From Saprospiraceae bacterium (lineage in GTDB: Bacteria; Bacteroidota; Bacteroidia; Chitinophagales; Saprospiraceae), in assembly GCA_014379665.1 (NCBI GenBank), contig JACMLK010000288.1, positions 1 through 16,491 on the forward strand: 16,491 bases of DNA. Reading direction: 5' to 3'. Positions 1 to 7,968 of the stretch are shown here, one piece after another. Every line of letters begins with the position of its first letter. Position 1 is the stretch's first letter. The notes beneath the pieces are model-generated. The model ran no database searches, was not told where the DNA came from, and was given only the letters and a program-made list of their open reading frames with translations. The position numbers were made by a program, and so were the translations under genes.

Positions 1-343
1 CTGAAGTGTTTTCTATCCCTCTTTTTTTATCAATTTCAGGATGACCAGGCGTTGCGCTCTTCCATTGCCTGAAATTTTTTATATCCTCCATACCCATTAA
101 TCCACACAAGGTCAGTTGCGAATAAAGCATCGCGGACATATGACCGGCATCCAGAAAGAATCTGTCTCTGAATTGCCAGGCCGCATCTTCCGGATCAAAA
201 TTAAGAAATTCACTATACAATATCTGAATATAATCTGCTCCCCCCATGGGGCCACCGGGATGGCCGGATGATGCCTTTTCAACCATGGCAGCTGATAAAA
301 TTCTGATATTATCTGCGGATAATAGTGCGTTTGATTTAGTCAC
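1..343 (-). CDS. tkt: Transketolase, N-terminal part (runs off the left edge)
   Basis: The reverse-strand translation gives about 114 residues of the thiamine-diphosphate-binding N-terminal domain of transketolase, the pentose-phosphate enzyme that moves two-carbon ketol units between sugar phosphates in the cytoplasm. Family signatures seen: the segment SGHPGGPMGGADY near residues 26-38, RDRFFLDAGHMS in the middle (family form DRFxLSxGH), and FRQWKSATPGHPE near the end, which matches the usual FRQxxSxTPGHPE. The reading frame reaches the left edge, so most of the cofactor domain and the two C-terminal domains are missing. I chose the GTG at 341-343 because an in-frame TAA directly precedes it and because the conserved LSADNIRILSAAMVEKA stretch needs it; the next ATG (AMVEK) would cut that stretch. 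Identification is firm; the GTG start is probable. Confidence 0.93.
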   Translation of the reverse strand, partial: MTKSNALLSADNIRILSAAMVEKASSGHPGGPMGGADYIQILYSEFLNFDPEDAAWQFRDRFFLDAGHMSAMLYSQLTLCGLMGMEDIKNFRQWKSATPGHPEIDKKRGIENTS

Positions 344-367
344 TTACGTTAATTTTTAAAATTTGGT

Positions 368-375
368 CAAAAGTA
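368..375 (-). promoter_or_regulatory. Putative -7 promoter element for transketolase
   Basis: On the minus strand this reads TACTTTTG, a full match to the Bacteroidota -7 consensus TAnnTTTG. Transcription would start about 18 bases before the GTG at 343. I see no TTG at the expected 17-23 base spacing upstream, so only half of a promoter is supported. Confidence 0.45.
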
Positions 376-471
376 GTAAGATTTGGAATATTATCATGGA
401 ATCAATGAGAATGAAAATTGATGTAAATTAAAACACTGATTTAAGGTGTTTAAAAATAACTTTGTTCAGAC

Positions 472-502
472 TTGAAAAATTAATGTAATTGTTATATATT
501 TG
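472..502 (+). promoter_or_regulatory. Promoter of the rimP-nusA-infB operon
   Basis: TTG at 472-474 (-33 element) is followed by a 20-base spacer and TATATTTG at 495-502 (-7 element). This matches the Bacteroidota primary sigma consensus TTTG/TTG-N17-23-TAnnTTTG. The start of transcription would fall near 508-510, giving a leader of about 54 bases before the rimP ATG that contains the hairpin at 524-549. The promoter is predicted from sequence only. Confidence 0.65.
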
Positions 503-523
503 CGCCACGAAAGAGTAAATGTG

Positions 524-549
524 AAAGGGAACAGGCTGTTCCCTTTTTT
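524..549 (+). terminator. Leader hairpin with T-run upstream of rimP, probable attenuator
   Basis: Bases 524-532 pair with 538-546 to form a 9-bp stem (AAAGGGAAC/GTTCCCTTT) with a 5-base loop. The T-run at 544-549 follows at once and partly forms the lower stem. This is the form of an intrinsic terminator, yet it sits between a good promoter (472-502) and the rimP start codon (563). It can therefore hardly be a plain end of an upstream transcript: the upstream gene is divergent. A leader attenuator controlling readthrough into rimP-nusA-infB is the natural reading, since NusA acts on hairpin pausing and termination and autoregulates this operon in Escherichia coli. Confidence 0.6.
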
Positions 550-562
550 ATTATATCTTATT

Positions 563-1036
563 ATGGATAATTCAACACTTGAAAAATTAATAGAAAAAGG
601 GCTTGTTGAGCTCGAATTCGGAGACATGTATCTCGTTGATTTAAGAGTAAGAAATAATAAGATAGAAGCTTTTCTGGATAGTGATGATGGTGTCAGCTTT
701 ATGAAATGTCAAAAGTTAAGCAGATGGATTGAAGCCATCCTAGATGAAAATAAGAGTTTTGGAGAAAATTATATTCTGGAGATTTCTTCCGCTGGTGTGG
801 GCAGTCCTTTGAAATTATTAAAACAGTATCCTAAAAATATTGGAAGGATAATTGATATCAAACATACAGGCGATAAGAATAGTAAAGGTGTTCTTAAAAA
901 TGTGGTAGACAACAGAATATTTGTGGAGTACGAAATAAAAGTAAAAGAAGGAAAAAAGAATAAAATGGTCATTATGACTGATGAAATTAAGTTTGAAGAT
1001 ATAATTGAGTCAAAAATTAAAATAAGTTTTAATTAA
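563..1036 (+). CDS. rimP: Ribosome maturation factor RimP
   Basis: This 157-residue protein has the length and layout of RimP (DUF150), a cytoplasmic factor for 30S subunit maturation. The N-terminal alpha/beta domain covers roughly residues 1-80 and ends in YILEISSAGVGSPL, the counterpart of the family's VSSPGxxRPL segment, with Ala in place of Pro. The basic C-terminal part (about 85-150) fits the SH3-like domain. Position as first gene before nusA and infB is the classic operon order and supports the call. The ATG at 563 is chosen over a TTG at 500: the TTG overlaps the -7 promoter element and would put the leader hairpin inside the coding region. The stop TAA overlaps the nusA ATG by one base, suggesting coupled translation. 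Confidence 0.93.
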   Translation: MDNSTLEKLIEKGLVELEFGDMYLVDLRVRNNKIEAFLDSDDGVSFMKCQKLSRWIEAILDENKSFGENYILEISSAGVGSPLKLLKQYPKNIGRIIDIKHTGDKNSKGVLKNVVDNRIFVEYEIKVKEGKKNKMVIMTDEIKFEDIIESKIKISFN

Positions 1037-2274
1037 TGAATTTAGTAGAATCCTTTTCAGAGTTTAAAGAAGGTAAAAACATAGACAGACCGACGATGGT
1101 TCGTGTGTTGGAAGATGTATTCAGGACCTTAATCAGGAAAAAATTTGGTTCTGATGATAATTTTGATGTGATTGTCAATACCCACAATGGCGACCTTGAG
1201 ATGTGGAGAGTGAGGCTGATTGTGCCTGATGGTGAGGTCACAGACGAATTGGCTCAAATCTCCTATACTGAGGCTAAATCAATAGATGAAGCATATGAAG
1301 TAGGAGAGGAATGTTATGAATTATTGACATTGGAGGATTTTGGCAGGAGATCTATTATGGCTGCCCGCCAGACTTTGATATCCAGAATCATGGACCTGGA
1401 AAAGGACGATGTGTACAAAAGATATATGGATCGTGTCGGAGATCTTGTGGTGGGTGAAGTAAGTCAGATTTTGAAAAAGGAAGTGCTGGTTTTGGACGAT
1501 GCCACTCAAAACGAATTGGTTCTTCCGAGGTTAGAAATGATAAAAGGTGATTTCTTTAGAAAAGGAGACATGGTGAGAGGAATAATCAAAAGAGTAGAAA
1601 TGCGCAATGGTACTCCTATGGTCATGCTGTCCCGAACTGATAATGCTTTTCTTGAAAAGTTACTGGAACAGGAAGTGCCTGAGATTGAAGATGGCCTCAT
1701 CACGGTGAAGAAAATCGTAAGAATGCCCGGTGAAAGAGCTAAAGTAGCTGTAGAATCTTATGATGACAGAATTGATCCTGTAGGCGCTTGTGTTGGAATG
1801 AAAGGATCAAGAATACATGGCATAGTCAGGGAGTTAAAGAATGAAAACATTGATATAGTAAACTTTACCAATAATATTTCTTTGTTTATTCAGCGTTCAT
1901 TAACACCTGCAAAGGTAACAAGTATTTCACTTGATGACAAAAATATGAGAGCTTCCGTTTATTTGAAACCGGATCAGGTATCATTGGCGATAGGTAAAGG
2001 TGGAAGTAATATAAAATTAGCCAGTAAACTGACTAATTATGAGATTGATGTATTCAGAGACAATGAAGAACAGGAAATTGAGGATGTAGATTTGGATGAA
2101 TTCAGCGATGAAATAGAAGATTGGGTAATTGAAGCCCTTAAAAATATAGGTTGTGATACTGCCAAGAGTGTACTTTCACTAAACAGAGAGGAACTCATCA
2201 GAAGATCAGACCTGGAAGAAGAGACGGTAGATGAAGTGTTGAAGATATTGGCTTCAGAGTTTGAAGACGAATAG
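1036..2274 (+). CDS. nusA: Transcription termination/antitermination factor NusA
   Basis: This 412-residue protein binds RNA polymerase and nascent RNA to control pausing, termination and antitermination. Visible parts in order: the NusA N-terminal polymerase-binding domain (about 1-125), an S1 domain (about 134-200, GDLVVGEV to VMLSR), KH1 with VGMKGSRI (about 253-260), KH2 with IGKGGSNIKLASKLT (about 319-333), an acidic linker (about 343-360) and a C-terminal helix-hairpin-helix-like segment (about 360-408). It is shorter than the 495-residue E. coli protein, which has two C-terminal acidic repeats; one such domain is typical of Bacteroidota. It overlaps rimP by one base, and infB follows 28 bases later. 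It may feed back on the hairpin at 524-549. Confidence 0.96.
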   Translation: MNLVESFSEFKEGKNIDRPTMVRVLEDVFRTLIRKKFGSDDNFDVIVNTHNGDLEMWRVRLIVPDGEVTDELAQISYTEAKSIDEAYEVGEECYELLTLEDFGRRSIMAARQTLISRIMDLEKDDVYKRYMDRVGDLVVGEVSQILKKEVLVLDDATQNELVLPRLEMIKGDFFRKGDMVRGIIKRVEMRNGTPMVMLSRTDNAFLEKLLEQEVPEIEDGLITVKKIVRMPGERAKVAVESYDDRIDPVGACVGMKGSRIHGIVRELKNENIDIVNFTNNISLFIQRSLTPAKVTSISLDDKNMRASVYLKPDQVSLAIGKGGSNIKLASKLTNYEIDVFRDNEEQEIEDVDLDEFSDEIEDWVIEALKNIGCDTAKSVLSLNREELIRRSDLEEETVDEVLKILASEFEDE

Positions 2275-2302
2275 ACTTTTTTATAAATATTTTAATTCGC
2301 TA

Positions 2303-5095
2303 ATGGCAGAAAGATTAGTAAAAATAGCAAAGGAGCTGAATGTAGGTCTTAGTACGATTGTGGATTTCCTGGCGTCAAAAGGGTTTATTATTGAAAATAA
2401 ACCAACTTCACAGGTCTCAGATGAAATGCACAGCGTCCTGTTAAAGGAATTCAGTACTTCAATGGCTGTAAAAGAAAAGGCTGACCAGATTATCATTGGC
2501 ACGAGACCGGGGTCTAAGGAGGACCAAAAACACCACTTTGATGAAAAACCTGTTTTCAAGCCACTATTCACTATTCCAAAATTAGCTGATTTAGACAAAC
2601 CTAAGGAAGTTCCGGTATTGGAGCCGGTACTTGTGGTTGAAAAGGAAGAAAGCAAGGAAGAAATATTTTCTGTTAAAACAGATGCACCGAAACTTACGAT
2701 TCTTGGGAAAATTGATCTTGAAAAATCTACGCCCGCGAATAAAGCTGATGTCTCTGAGGAAATAGAAAAAGAACAGCCTCATTCGGTCGAACCAATGAAA
2801 TCTGTGGCAGAAGAGAAAATGGAAGAAGCTGTGGTACCGGCAGCAGAAGATGGTTCAGAAGAAATAATGCATAGGTCTAAAACACCTCAACTGAAAGGAC
2901 TTAAAATTTTAGGGAAAATTGATACCAGCAAACTGGATAGTTCTACTAAACCTAAAATAGTAGAAAAACCAAAGGTTCAACCGGGACAACCCGCAAAACC
3001 GGAAGGCACTCCCCAGGGAAGCACTATCAGCGAATCTCAGAAACGCAAGCGCAAACGCAAGAAATTGCCTACCGGAGCTCCTGTCGGTGACTCCAGACCT
3101 GGATCAGACCCAAACAGGACTGTCGGAACGCAGGCAAATAAAGGAAAACCCGTCAGAGATGAAGTTAAGGAGGTATCACAAAAAGAGATTGACGATAAAA
3201 TCAAAGCTACCATGGCCCGTCTTACAGGGGGTGGTAAAAATAAAAGACAAAAAATAAGACGGGATAACAGAGACGTAAAAAGGGAGAAACAGGAATTACG
3301 GGACACCGAAGAAATCGAACTGAAACTGAAATTAACTGAATTTGTTTCAGTTTCAGAATTGGCAAGTTTGTTAGATCTCCCCGTTTCTCAGGTTATTACT
3401 ACCTGTCTTAGTTTAGGAATCATTGTTTCTATCAATCAACGTCTCGACGCTGAAATTATTGAATTAGTAGCTGGTGAATTTGGTCATGAGGTAGAATTCA
3501 TTAGTGCAGAAGAAGAGGTGGAAGATGAAAACACCGAAGTGGACAGTGAAGAAGATTTATCTCCGCGAGCTCCGATTGTTACGGTAATGGGACATGTTGA
3601 TCACGGTAAAACATCTTTACTTGACTTTATCAGATCAGCTAATGTAGTGAGTGGAGAAGCCGGGGGTATTACCCAGCATATTGGGGCATATGAAGTCAGG
3701 GTTGGTCCGGACAAAAAGAAAATCACTTTCCTGGATACTCCCGGACACGAAGCTTTTACTGCGATGCGGGCCAGGGGTGCAAAAGTTACAGATATTGCTG
3801 TGATTATTATTGCCGCTGACGATCATATAATGCCTCAAACCAAAGAAGCAATCAGCCATGCTCAAGCCGCCGGTGTCCCCATGATTTTTGCTATAAATAA
3901 GATTGATAAAGCAGGGGCAGATGCAGAAAGAATCAAACAGGAACTGGCCTCTATGAATCTCCTTGTTGAAGATTGGGGAGGAACATATCAATCGCAGGAT
4001 ATATCTGCTAAAGATGGATTGCATATCGATAAGTTGCTGGAAAAAATACTTTTAGAAGCAGAAATTCTTGACTTGAAAGCTAATCCAAACAGACATGGAT
4101 TGGGAACGGTTATAGAAGCATCTCTTGATAAAGGCAAAGGATATGTTACGAAAATTCTTGTCCAGAATGGCTCAGTGGAAGTGGGTGATTCAATGGTTGC
4201 AGGGCCATATTCAGGTAAGATAAAGGCCATGTATAATGAGCTCGGTAAAAAAGTAAAAAAAGCCGGTCCTTCAAATCCTATCCTTATTCTTGGTCTCAGC
4301 GGTGCACCTCAGGCGGGTGAAAAATTTAAGGTGATGGAATCAGACCAGGAAGCCCGACAACTTGCAGCCAAACGAGCTCAGATTGAAAGAGAACAGTCTA
4401 ACAGGGCCAGTAAACGAATAAGTCTGGATGAGATCGGACGTCGACTTGCTTTAGGTACCTTCAAGGAACTGAATCTGATTGTTAAGGGTGATGTGGATGG
4501 TTCTATTGAAGCACTTTCAGATTCGCTCATTAAACTTTCTGTAGCCACCATTCAGGTTAATGTCATCCATAAAGCGGTAGGAGCGATTGCAGAGTCCGAT
4601 GTTTTATTGGCTTCGGCTTCTGATGCTATCATCATTGGATTTCAGGTACGACCTTCAGCCAATGCCAGAATTCTTGCCGAAAGAGAAGGAGTTCAGATTA
4701 AGACTTATTCTATTATTTATGAAGCTATCGAAGAAATTAAATCTGCGATGGAAGGTATGCTGGAACCAACAAAAGAAGAAAAAATTGTTGCTCAGGTCGA
4801 AGTCAGAGAGATTTATAAAATGTCTAAAATCGGAACCATTGCCGGTTGTTATGTCACTGAAGGCAAGATCACCAGAAATACACATATCCGTATAGTAAGA
4901 GACGGCATCGTTATATTTCCAACCAAGGAAGGTGCCCATGGCGAGTTAACTTCATTAAAGAGATTCAAAGAAGATGTCAAGGAAGTCAGAACCGGCCTGG
5001 AGTGTGGTATAACCATTAAAAGCTATAATGACATCCGTGAAGGCGATATTATAGAAGGGTACGAAATCATAGAGATCAAACAGACTCTGGGATAA
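2303..5095 (+). CDS. infB: Translation initiation factor IF-2
   Basis: This 930-residue GTPase places initiator tRNA on the ribosome and promotes subunit joining. Parts in order: an IF2_N helical domain at the start ([15 protein letters not shown]), a long charged Lys/Glu/Pro-rich linker (about 60-335) with a KRKRKRKK patch near 247-254, a second IF2_N-like domain (about 340-402), then the G domain with G1 GHVDHGKT (430-437), G2 around AGGITQHIG (453-461), G3 DTPGHE (478-483), G4 NKID (532-535) and G5 SAKDG (568-572), followed by the beta-barrel and C-terminal fMet-tRNA-binding domains. All G motifs are intact. The ATG at 2303 is chosen because MAERL is the usual start of IF2_N; an earlier ATG at 2261 lies inside nusA and adds 14 unrelated residues. 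The linker holds a repeated ILGKID motif. Confidence 0.97.
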   Translation: MAERLVKIAKELNVGLSTIVDFLASKGFIIENKPTSQVSDEMHSVLLKEFSTSMAVKEKADQIIIGTRPGSKEDQKHHFDEKPVFKPLFTIPKLADLDKPKEVPVLEPVLVVEKEESKEEIFSVKTDAPKLTILGKIDLEKSTPANKADVSEEIEKEQPHSVEPMKSVAEEKMEEAVVPAAEDGSEEIMHRSKTPQLKGLKILGKIDTSKLDSSTKPKIVEKPKVQPGQPAKPEGTPQGSTISESQKRKRKRKKLPTGAPVGDSRPGSDPNRTVGTQANKGKPVRDEVKEVSQKEIDDKIKATMARLTGGGKNKRQKIRRDNRDVKREKQELRDTEEIELKLKLTEFVSVSELASLLDLPVSQVITTCLSLGIIVSINQRLDAEIIELVAGEFGHEVEFISAEEEVEDENTEVDSEEDLSPRAPIVTVMGHVDHGKTSLLDFIRSANVVSGEAGGITQHIGAYEVRVGPDKKKITFLDTPGHEAFTAMRARGAKVTDIAVIIIAADDHIMPQTKEAISHAQAAGVPMIFAINKIDKAGADAERIKQELASMNLLVEDWGGTYQSQDISAKDGLHIDKLLEKILLEAEILDLKANPNRHGLGTVIEASLDKGKGYVTKILVQNGSVEVGDSMVAGPYSGKIKAMYNELGKKVKKAGPSNPILILGLSGAPQAGEKFKVMESDQEARQLAAKRAQIEREQSNRASKRISLDEIGRRLALGTFKELNLIVKGDVDGSIEALSDSLIKLSVATIQVNVIHKAVGAIAESDVLLASASDAIIIGFQVRPSANARILAEREGVQIKTYSIIYEAIEEIKSAMEGMLEPTKEEKIVAQVEVREIYKMSKIGTIAGCYVTEGKITRNTHIRIVRDGIVIFPTKEGAHGELTSLKRFKEDVKEVRTGLECGITIKSYNDIREGDIIEGYEIIEIKQTLG

Positions 5096-5116
5096 TATTT
5101 TCCTTAAGGCTATCAC

Positions 5117-5896
5117 ATGCAAATGTTACATAAGTCGGGAGATGATTTAAAATTTTATCTGGAAGATATCGTAGATAAAGTGAACAGAATTGATTTTATT
5201 GAACTGGATCCTATAAGTATTCCTCACTCCTTCAATTTACCACAGGATATAGAAATTTCAGGATTTTTTAGTGCCATGCTGGCGTGGGGAAATCGCAAAA
5301 CCATTATCCGGAAATCAAAAGAACTCATGGTGCTTATGGATAATGCACCTTATGATTTTATCAGAAATCACTCTGAAAAGGATAAAAAAGTCTTGCTTGA
5401 CTTTAAACACCGAACGTTTCAGGCTACAGATCTGCTCTATTTTATTGATTTTTTACAAAGACACTTTACCGTTGAAGATTCTTTGGAAAAAGTATTCCGA
5501 CCCGATTGTGACACCCCCTATTCACAGGAAAAAGCATTAATCGGATTTAACCATTATTTTTTCAATGCTGACTATTCACCGCAAAGGACCAGAAAACATA
5601 TCGCTACTCCGGATAATAAATCTACCTGTAAACGCCTGAATATGTATCTGCGCTGGATGGTGAGATCAGATGACCGGAAAGTAGATTTTGGCTTGTGGAA
5701 AACAATCCCTATGTCAGGATTAATGATGCCATTGGATGTGCATGTAGAACATTATGCCCGTAAATTTAATCTTATTACCCGGAAACAAAGAGACTGGCAA
5801 ACTGTAAAAGAACTTACGGAATCATTGAGGCATTTTGATCCTCATGACCCTGTGCGTTATGATTTTGCTTTGTTTGGTCTTGGCGTTATGAAGTAA
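5117..5896 (+). CDS. DUF2400 / TIGR02757 family protein
   Basis: I recognise this 259-residue protein as the conserved TIGR02757/DUF2400 family, whose function is not established. Signature segments are AMLAWGNRKTI (about 53-63), CKRLNMYLRWMVRSDD (about 172-187) followed by VDFGLWK, PLDVHVEHYARK, and the C-terminal DPHDPVRYDFALFGLG. It is soluble, with no signal peptide or membrane segment. It starts 21 bases after infB on the same strand with no visible terminator between, so it is probably the fourth gene of the rimP operon. A second ATG two codons downstream is an equally plausible start. The pattern of conserved Asp and basic residues suggests an enzyme acting on nucleic acid, but I cannot show this from sequence alone. 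Confidence 0.85.
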   Translation: MQMLHKSGDDLKFYLEDIVDKVNRIDFIELDPISIPHSFNLPQDIEISGFFSAMLAWGNRKTIIRKSKELMVLMDNAPYDFIRNHSEKDKKVLLDFKHRTFQATDLLYFIDFLQRHFTVEDSLEKVFRPDCDTPYSQEKALIGFNHYFFNADYSPQRTRKHIATPDNKSTCKRLNMYLRWMVRSDDRKVDFGLWKTIPMSGLMMPLDVHVEHYARKFNLITRKQRDWQTVKELTESLRHFDPHDPVRYDFALFGLGVMK

Positions 5897-6250
5897 TTAC
5901 TCAGGGGCACCATTCTCAATCCAGCATTCTATTACCTTTATTTTGTCATCACTCAATTTTGGAAGGCTTTGAGGCATAGCTACGACACCTGATTCGTGTT
6001 TAATGGCTTTTAAAACATTTAAGTTCAAACTGGCTGATTTAGCATTGACATAATTGCTCAGATCCATTCCATCTGCCGGAAATTCACCGGAATGACAACC
6101 TACGGAGGTACAGGTTCCATTAAATATGGGAGCAACATCATTTGTATATGTTGGAGAAATACCGTCGCATACATTGGATGAATCGTCTTTACCACATGAA
6201 ATAAATGTTAAAATGATAACCGGCAACAAGAGTAAAAAATTCTTAGACAT
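5897..6250 (-). CDS. Small lipoprotein with cytochrome-c-like CX4CH motif
   Basis: This is a 117-residue predicted lipoprotein. A signal peptide (MSKNFLLLLPVIILTFIS) ends in a lipobox with Cys19, followed by GKDD, which resembles the K(D/E)2 lipoprotein surface-export signal described in Bacteroidota. The mature part has Cys47-TSVG-Cys52-His53, a CX4CH haem-attachment-like motif (seen in some multihaem cytochromes c3), then DGMDLSNY, and Met92 in AMPQ as a possible sixth haem ligand. The end (KLSDDKIKVIECWIENGAPE) resembles the last helix of small cytochrome c-like domains. Cys28 and Cys109 could form a disulfide. I start it at the ATG at 6250; an ATG at 6289 would put 13 extra residues before the signal peptide. 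Its stop codon directly abuts the stop of the DUF2400 gene. Haem binding is inferred, not shown. Confidence 0.78.
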   Translation of the reverse strand: MSKNFLLLLPVIILTFISCGKDDSSNVCDGISPTYTNDVAPIFNGTCTSVGCHSGEFPADGMDLSNYVNAKSASLNLNVLKAIKHESGVVAMPQSLPKLSDDKIKVIECWIENGAPE

Positions 6251-6350
6251 AAAAAGTAAGATTAATTGATTTAGAATGCAAAAAAACAATAATTATTTCA
6301 ATTCAAATATCTATCTGTCATTAAAAAACAAATTATTGATACATTGGTCT

Positions 6351-6358
6351 TATTTTTG
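6351..6358 (+). promoter_or_regulatory. Putative -7 promoter element for glycyl-tRNA synthetase
   Basis: TATTTTTG matches TAnnTTTG exactly and is followed by CGCC, as at the rimP promoter. It lies 32 bases before the ATG at 6391. No TTG lies at the usual spacing upstream, so the -33 element is weak or absent. Confidence 0.5.
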
Positions 6359-6390
6359 CGCCTTCAATTAGAATTTAAATTAATAATTAG

Positions 6391-7923
6391 ATGGATTTTA
6401 AAAATTTGATTGCGCACTGCAAGGAATATGGTTTTGTTTTTCAGTCAAGTGAAATATACGATGGATTGAGCGCAGTATATGATTATGGTCCCTATGGCGT
6501 GGAGTTAAAAAACAATATTAAAAGCTACTGGTGGAAATCAATGGTTCAGATGCATGAAAACATTGTAGGTCTTGACTCAGCCATTTTTATGCATCCAAAA
6601 ACCTGGAAAGCTTCCGGTCACGTGGACGCATTCAATGACCCGTTAGTAGACAATAAAGACTCCAAAAAGAGATACCGGGCTGACCAACTGATAGAAGGAT
6701 ATGCTGAAAAAATAGAAGCAAAGACGGTGAAAGATGTCGAAAAAGCAAAAACCAGATTTGGTGATGCTTTTGATGAAAAACAGTTCCGTGAAACTAATGA
6801 CAGGATTATTGAACGTCAAAAACAGATTGAAGCTGTACTCCTTCGTTTGTCAACAGCTATGGGAGCGGGCGATATGGATGAACTGAAAAATATGATCGAA
6901 GATTATGAGATTGTGTGCCCTGAATCCGGCTCAAGAAACTGGACAGAGGTACGTCAATTCAATCTCATGTTCAATACACAACTTGGCAATATAGCAGGAG
7001 AAGAAGGTAAACTTTATCTAAGGCCGGAGACTGCTCAGGGTATATTTGTAAACTTCCTGAATGTCCAGAAGTCAACCAGACAAAAAATTCCGTTTGGGAT
7101 TGCGCAGATTGGCAAGGCATTCCGAAATGAGATCGTAGCAAGACAGTTTATCTTCCGGATGAGAGAATTCGAACAGATGGAGATGCAGTTTTTTGTTCGG
7201 CCGGGCTCAGAAATGGAATGGTACGACTACTGGAAACAATCACGATTGAACTGGCATAAAGCACTTGGTACAGATGCTTCAAAACTTCGTTTTCATGATC
7301 ACGCCAATCTGGCACATTATGCCAACGCCGCCGTCGACATTGAATATGATTTTCCTTTTGGATTCAGGGAGCTGGAAGGCATTCACTCGAGGACAGACTT
7401 TGACCTTAGCCAGCATCAGGCTTTGTCAGGAAAAAAATTGCAGTATTTTGACCCGGAAATGAACGAAAATTATGTTCCCTATGTCGTAGAGACATCAATT
7501 GGATGCGACCGCATGTTTTTAGCTATGATTGCTAACAGTCTTCAGGAAGAAAACGTACCTGATGCTGAAGGTGCGGATTCCTTAAGAACAGTCATGAAAT
7601 TACATCCTGCGTTGGCCCCTGTAAAAGTAGCTATACTGCCCCTTCTCAAAAACAAGGAAGAGCTTACAAAAGCTGCTTCTGAGATCTATGACAAACTGAA
7701 ATTATCTTTCAATTGTCAATATGACGAAAAAGATGCCATTGGCAGGAGGTACAGACGTCAGGATGCTATAGGTACTCCTTACTGCGTGACTGTTGATTTT
7801 GAGACACTTGAAAATGACACGGTTACGATCAGGGACAGAGATACAATGGAACAACACAGGGTGAAGATATCAGAGATTAATAATGAAGTGGAGGATAAGG
7901 TAAAAATGGAAAATTTGTTGTAA
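6391..7923 (+). CDS. glyQS: Glycine--tRNA ligase, alpha2 (eukaryote/archaeal-like) type
   Basis: This 510-residue class II synthetase joins glycine to tRNA-Gly in the cytoplasm. Its length fits the single-chain homodimeric type rather than the alpha/beta two-subunit GlyRS. Seen in order: the N-terminal catalytic start with SAVYDYGPYGVELKNN (27-42), an inserted, probably helical charged segment (about 93-165), RPETAQG (211-217), class II motif 2 around IGKAFRNEI and FRMREFEQMEMQFF (about 240-268), HSRTDFDLSQH (332-342), motif 3 ETSIGCDR (367-374), and a C-terminal anticodon-binding domain from about 408 to 500. All expected catalytic motifs are present. It appears to be a single-gene unit with its own promoter. 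The FG-GAP lipoprotein follows 45 bases downstream on the same strand without a clear terminator between, so readthrough is possible. Confidence 0.96.
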   Translation: MDFKNLIAHCKEYGFVFQSSEIYDGLSAVYDYGPYGVELKNNIKSYWWKSMVQMHENIVGLDSAIFMHPKTWKASGHVDAFNDPLVDNKDSKKRYRADQLIEGYAEKIEAKTVKDVEKAKTRFGDAFDEKQFRETNDRIIERQKQIEAVLLRLSTAMGAGDMDELKNMIEDYEIVCPESGSRNWTEVRQFNLMFNTQLGNIAGEEGKLYLRPETAQGIFVNFLNVQKSTRQKIPFGIAQIGKAFRNEIVARQFIFRMREFEQMEMQFFVRPGSEMEWYDYWKQSRLNWHKALGTDASKLRFHDHANLAHYANAAVDIEYDFPFGFRELEGIHSRTDFDLSQHQALSGKKLQYFDPEMNENYVPYVVETSIGCDRMFLAMIANSLQEENVPDAEGADSLRTVMKLHPALAPVKVAILPLLKNKEELTKAASEIYDKLKLSFNCQYDEKDAIGRRYRRQDAIGTPYCVTVDFETLENDTVTIRDRDTMEQHRVKISEINNEVEDKVKMENLL

Positions 7924-7968
7924 TAATTAGTTATATATTGCACTTAGTTTAATCATAATATTAAAGCC

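Noticed and set aside
500..562. TTG-initiated upstream extension of rimP by 21 residues
   Set aside because: It begins within the -7 promoter element and spans the leader hairpin; the ATG at 563 gives the normal RimP N-terminus.
2261..2302. Earlier ATG start for infB inside the end of nusA
   Set aside because: The added 14 residues are not part of IF2_N; MAERL at 2303 is the family's usual start.
3635..4230. Overlapping antisense frames within infB
   Set aside because: They lie opposite the conserved G domain and have no recognisable protein features.
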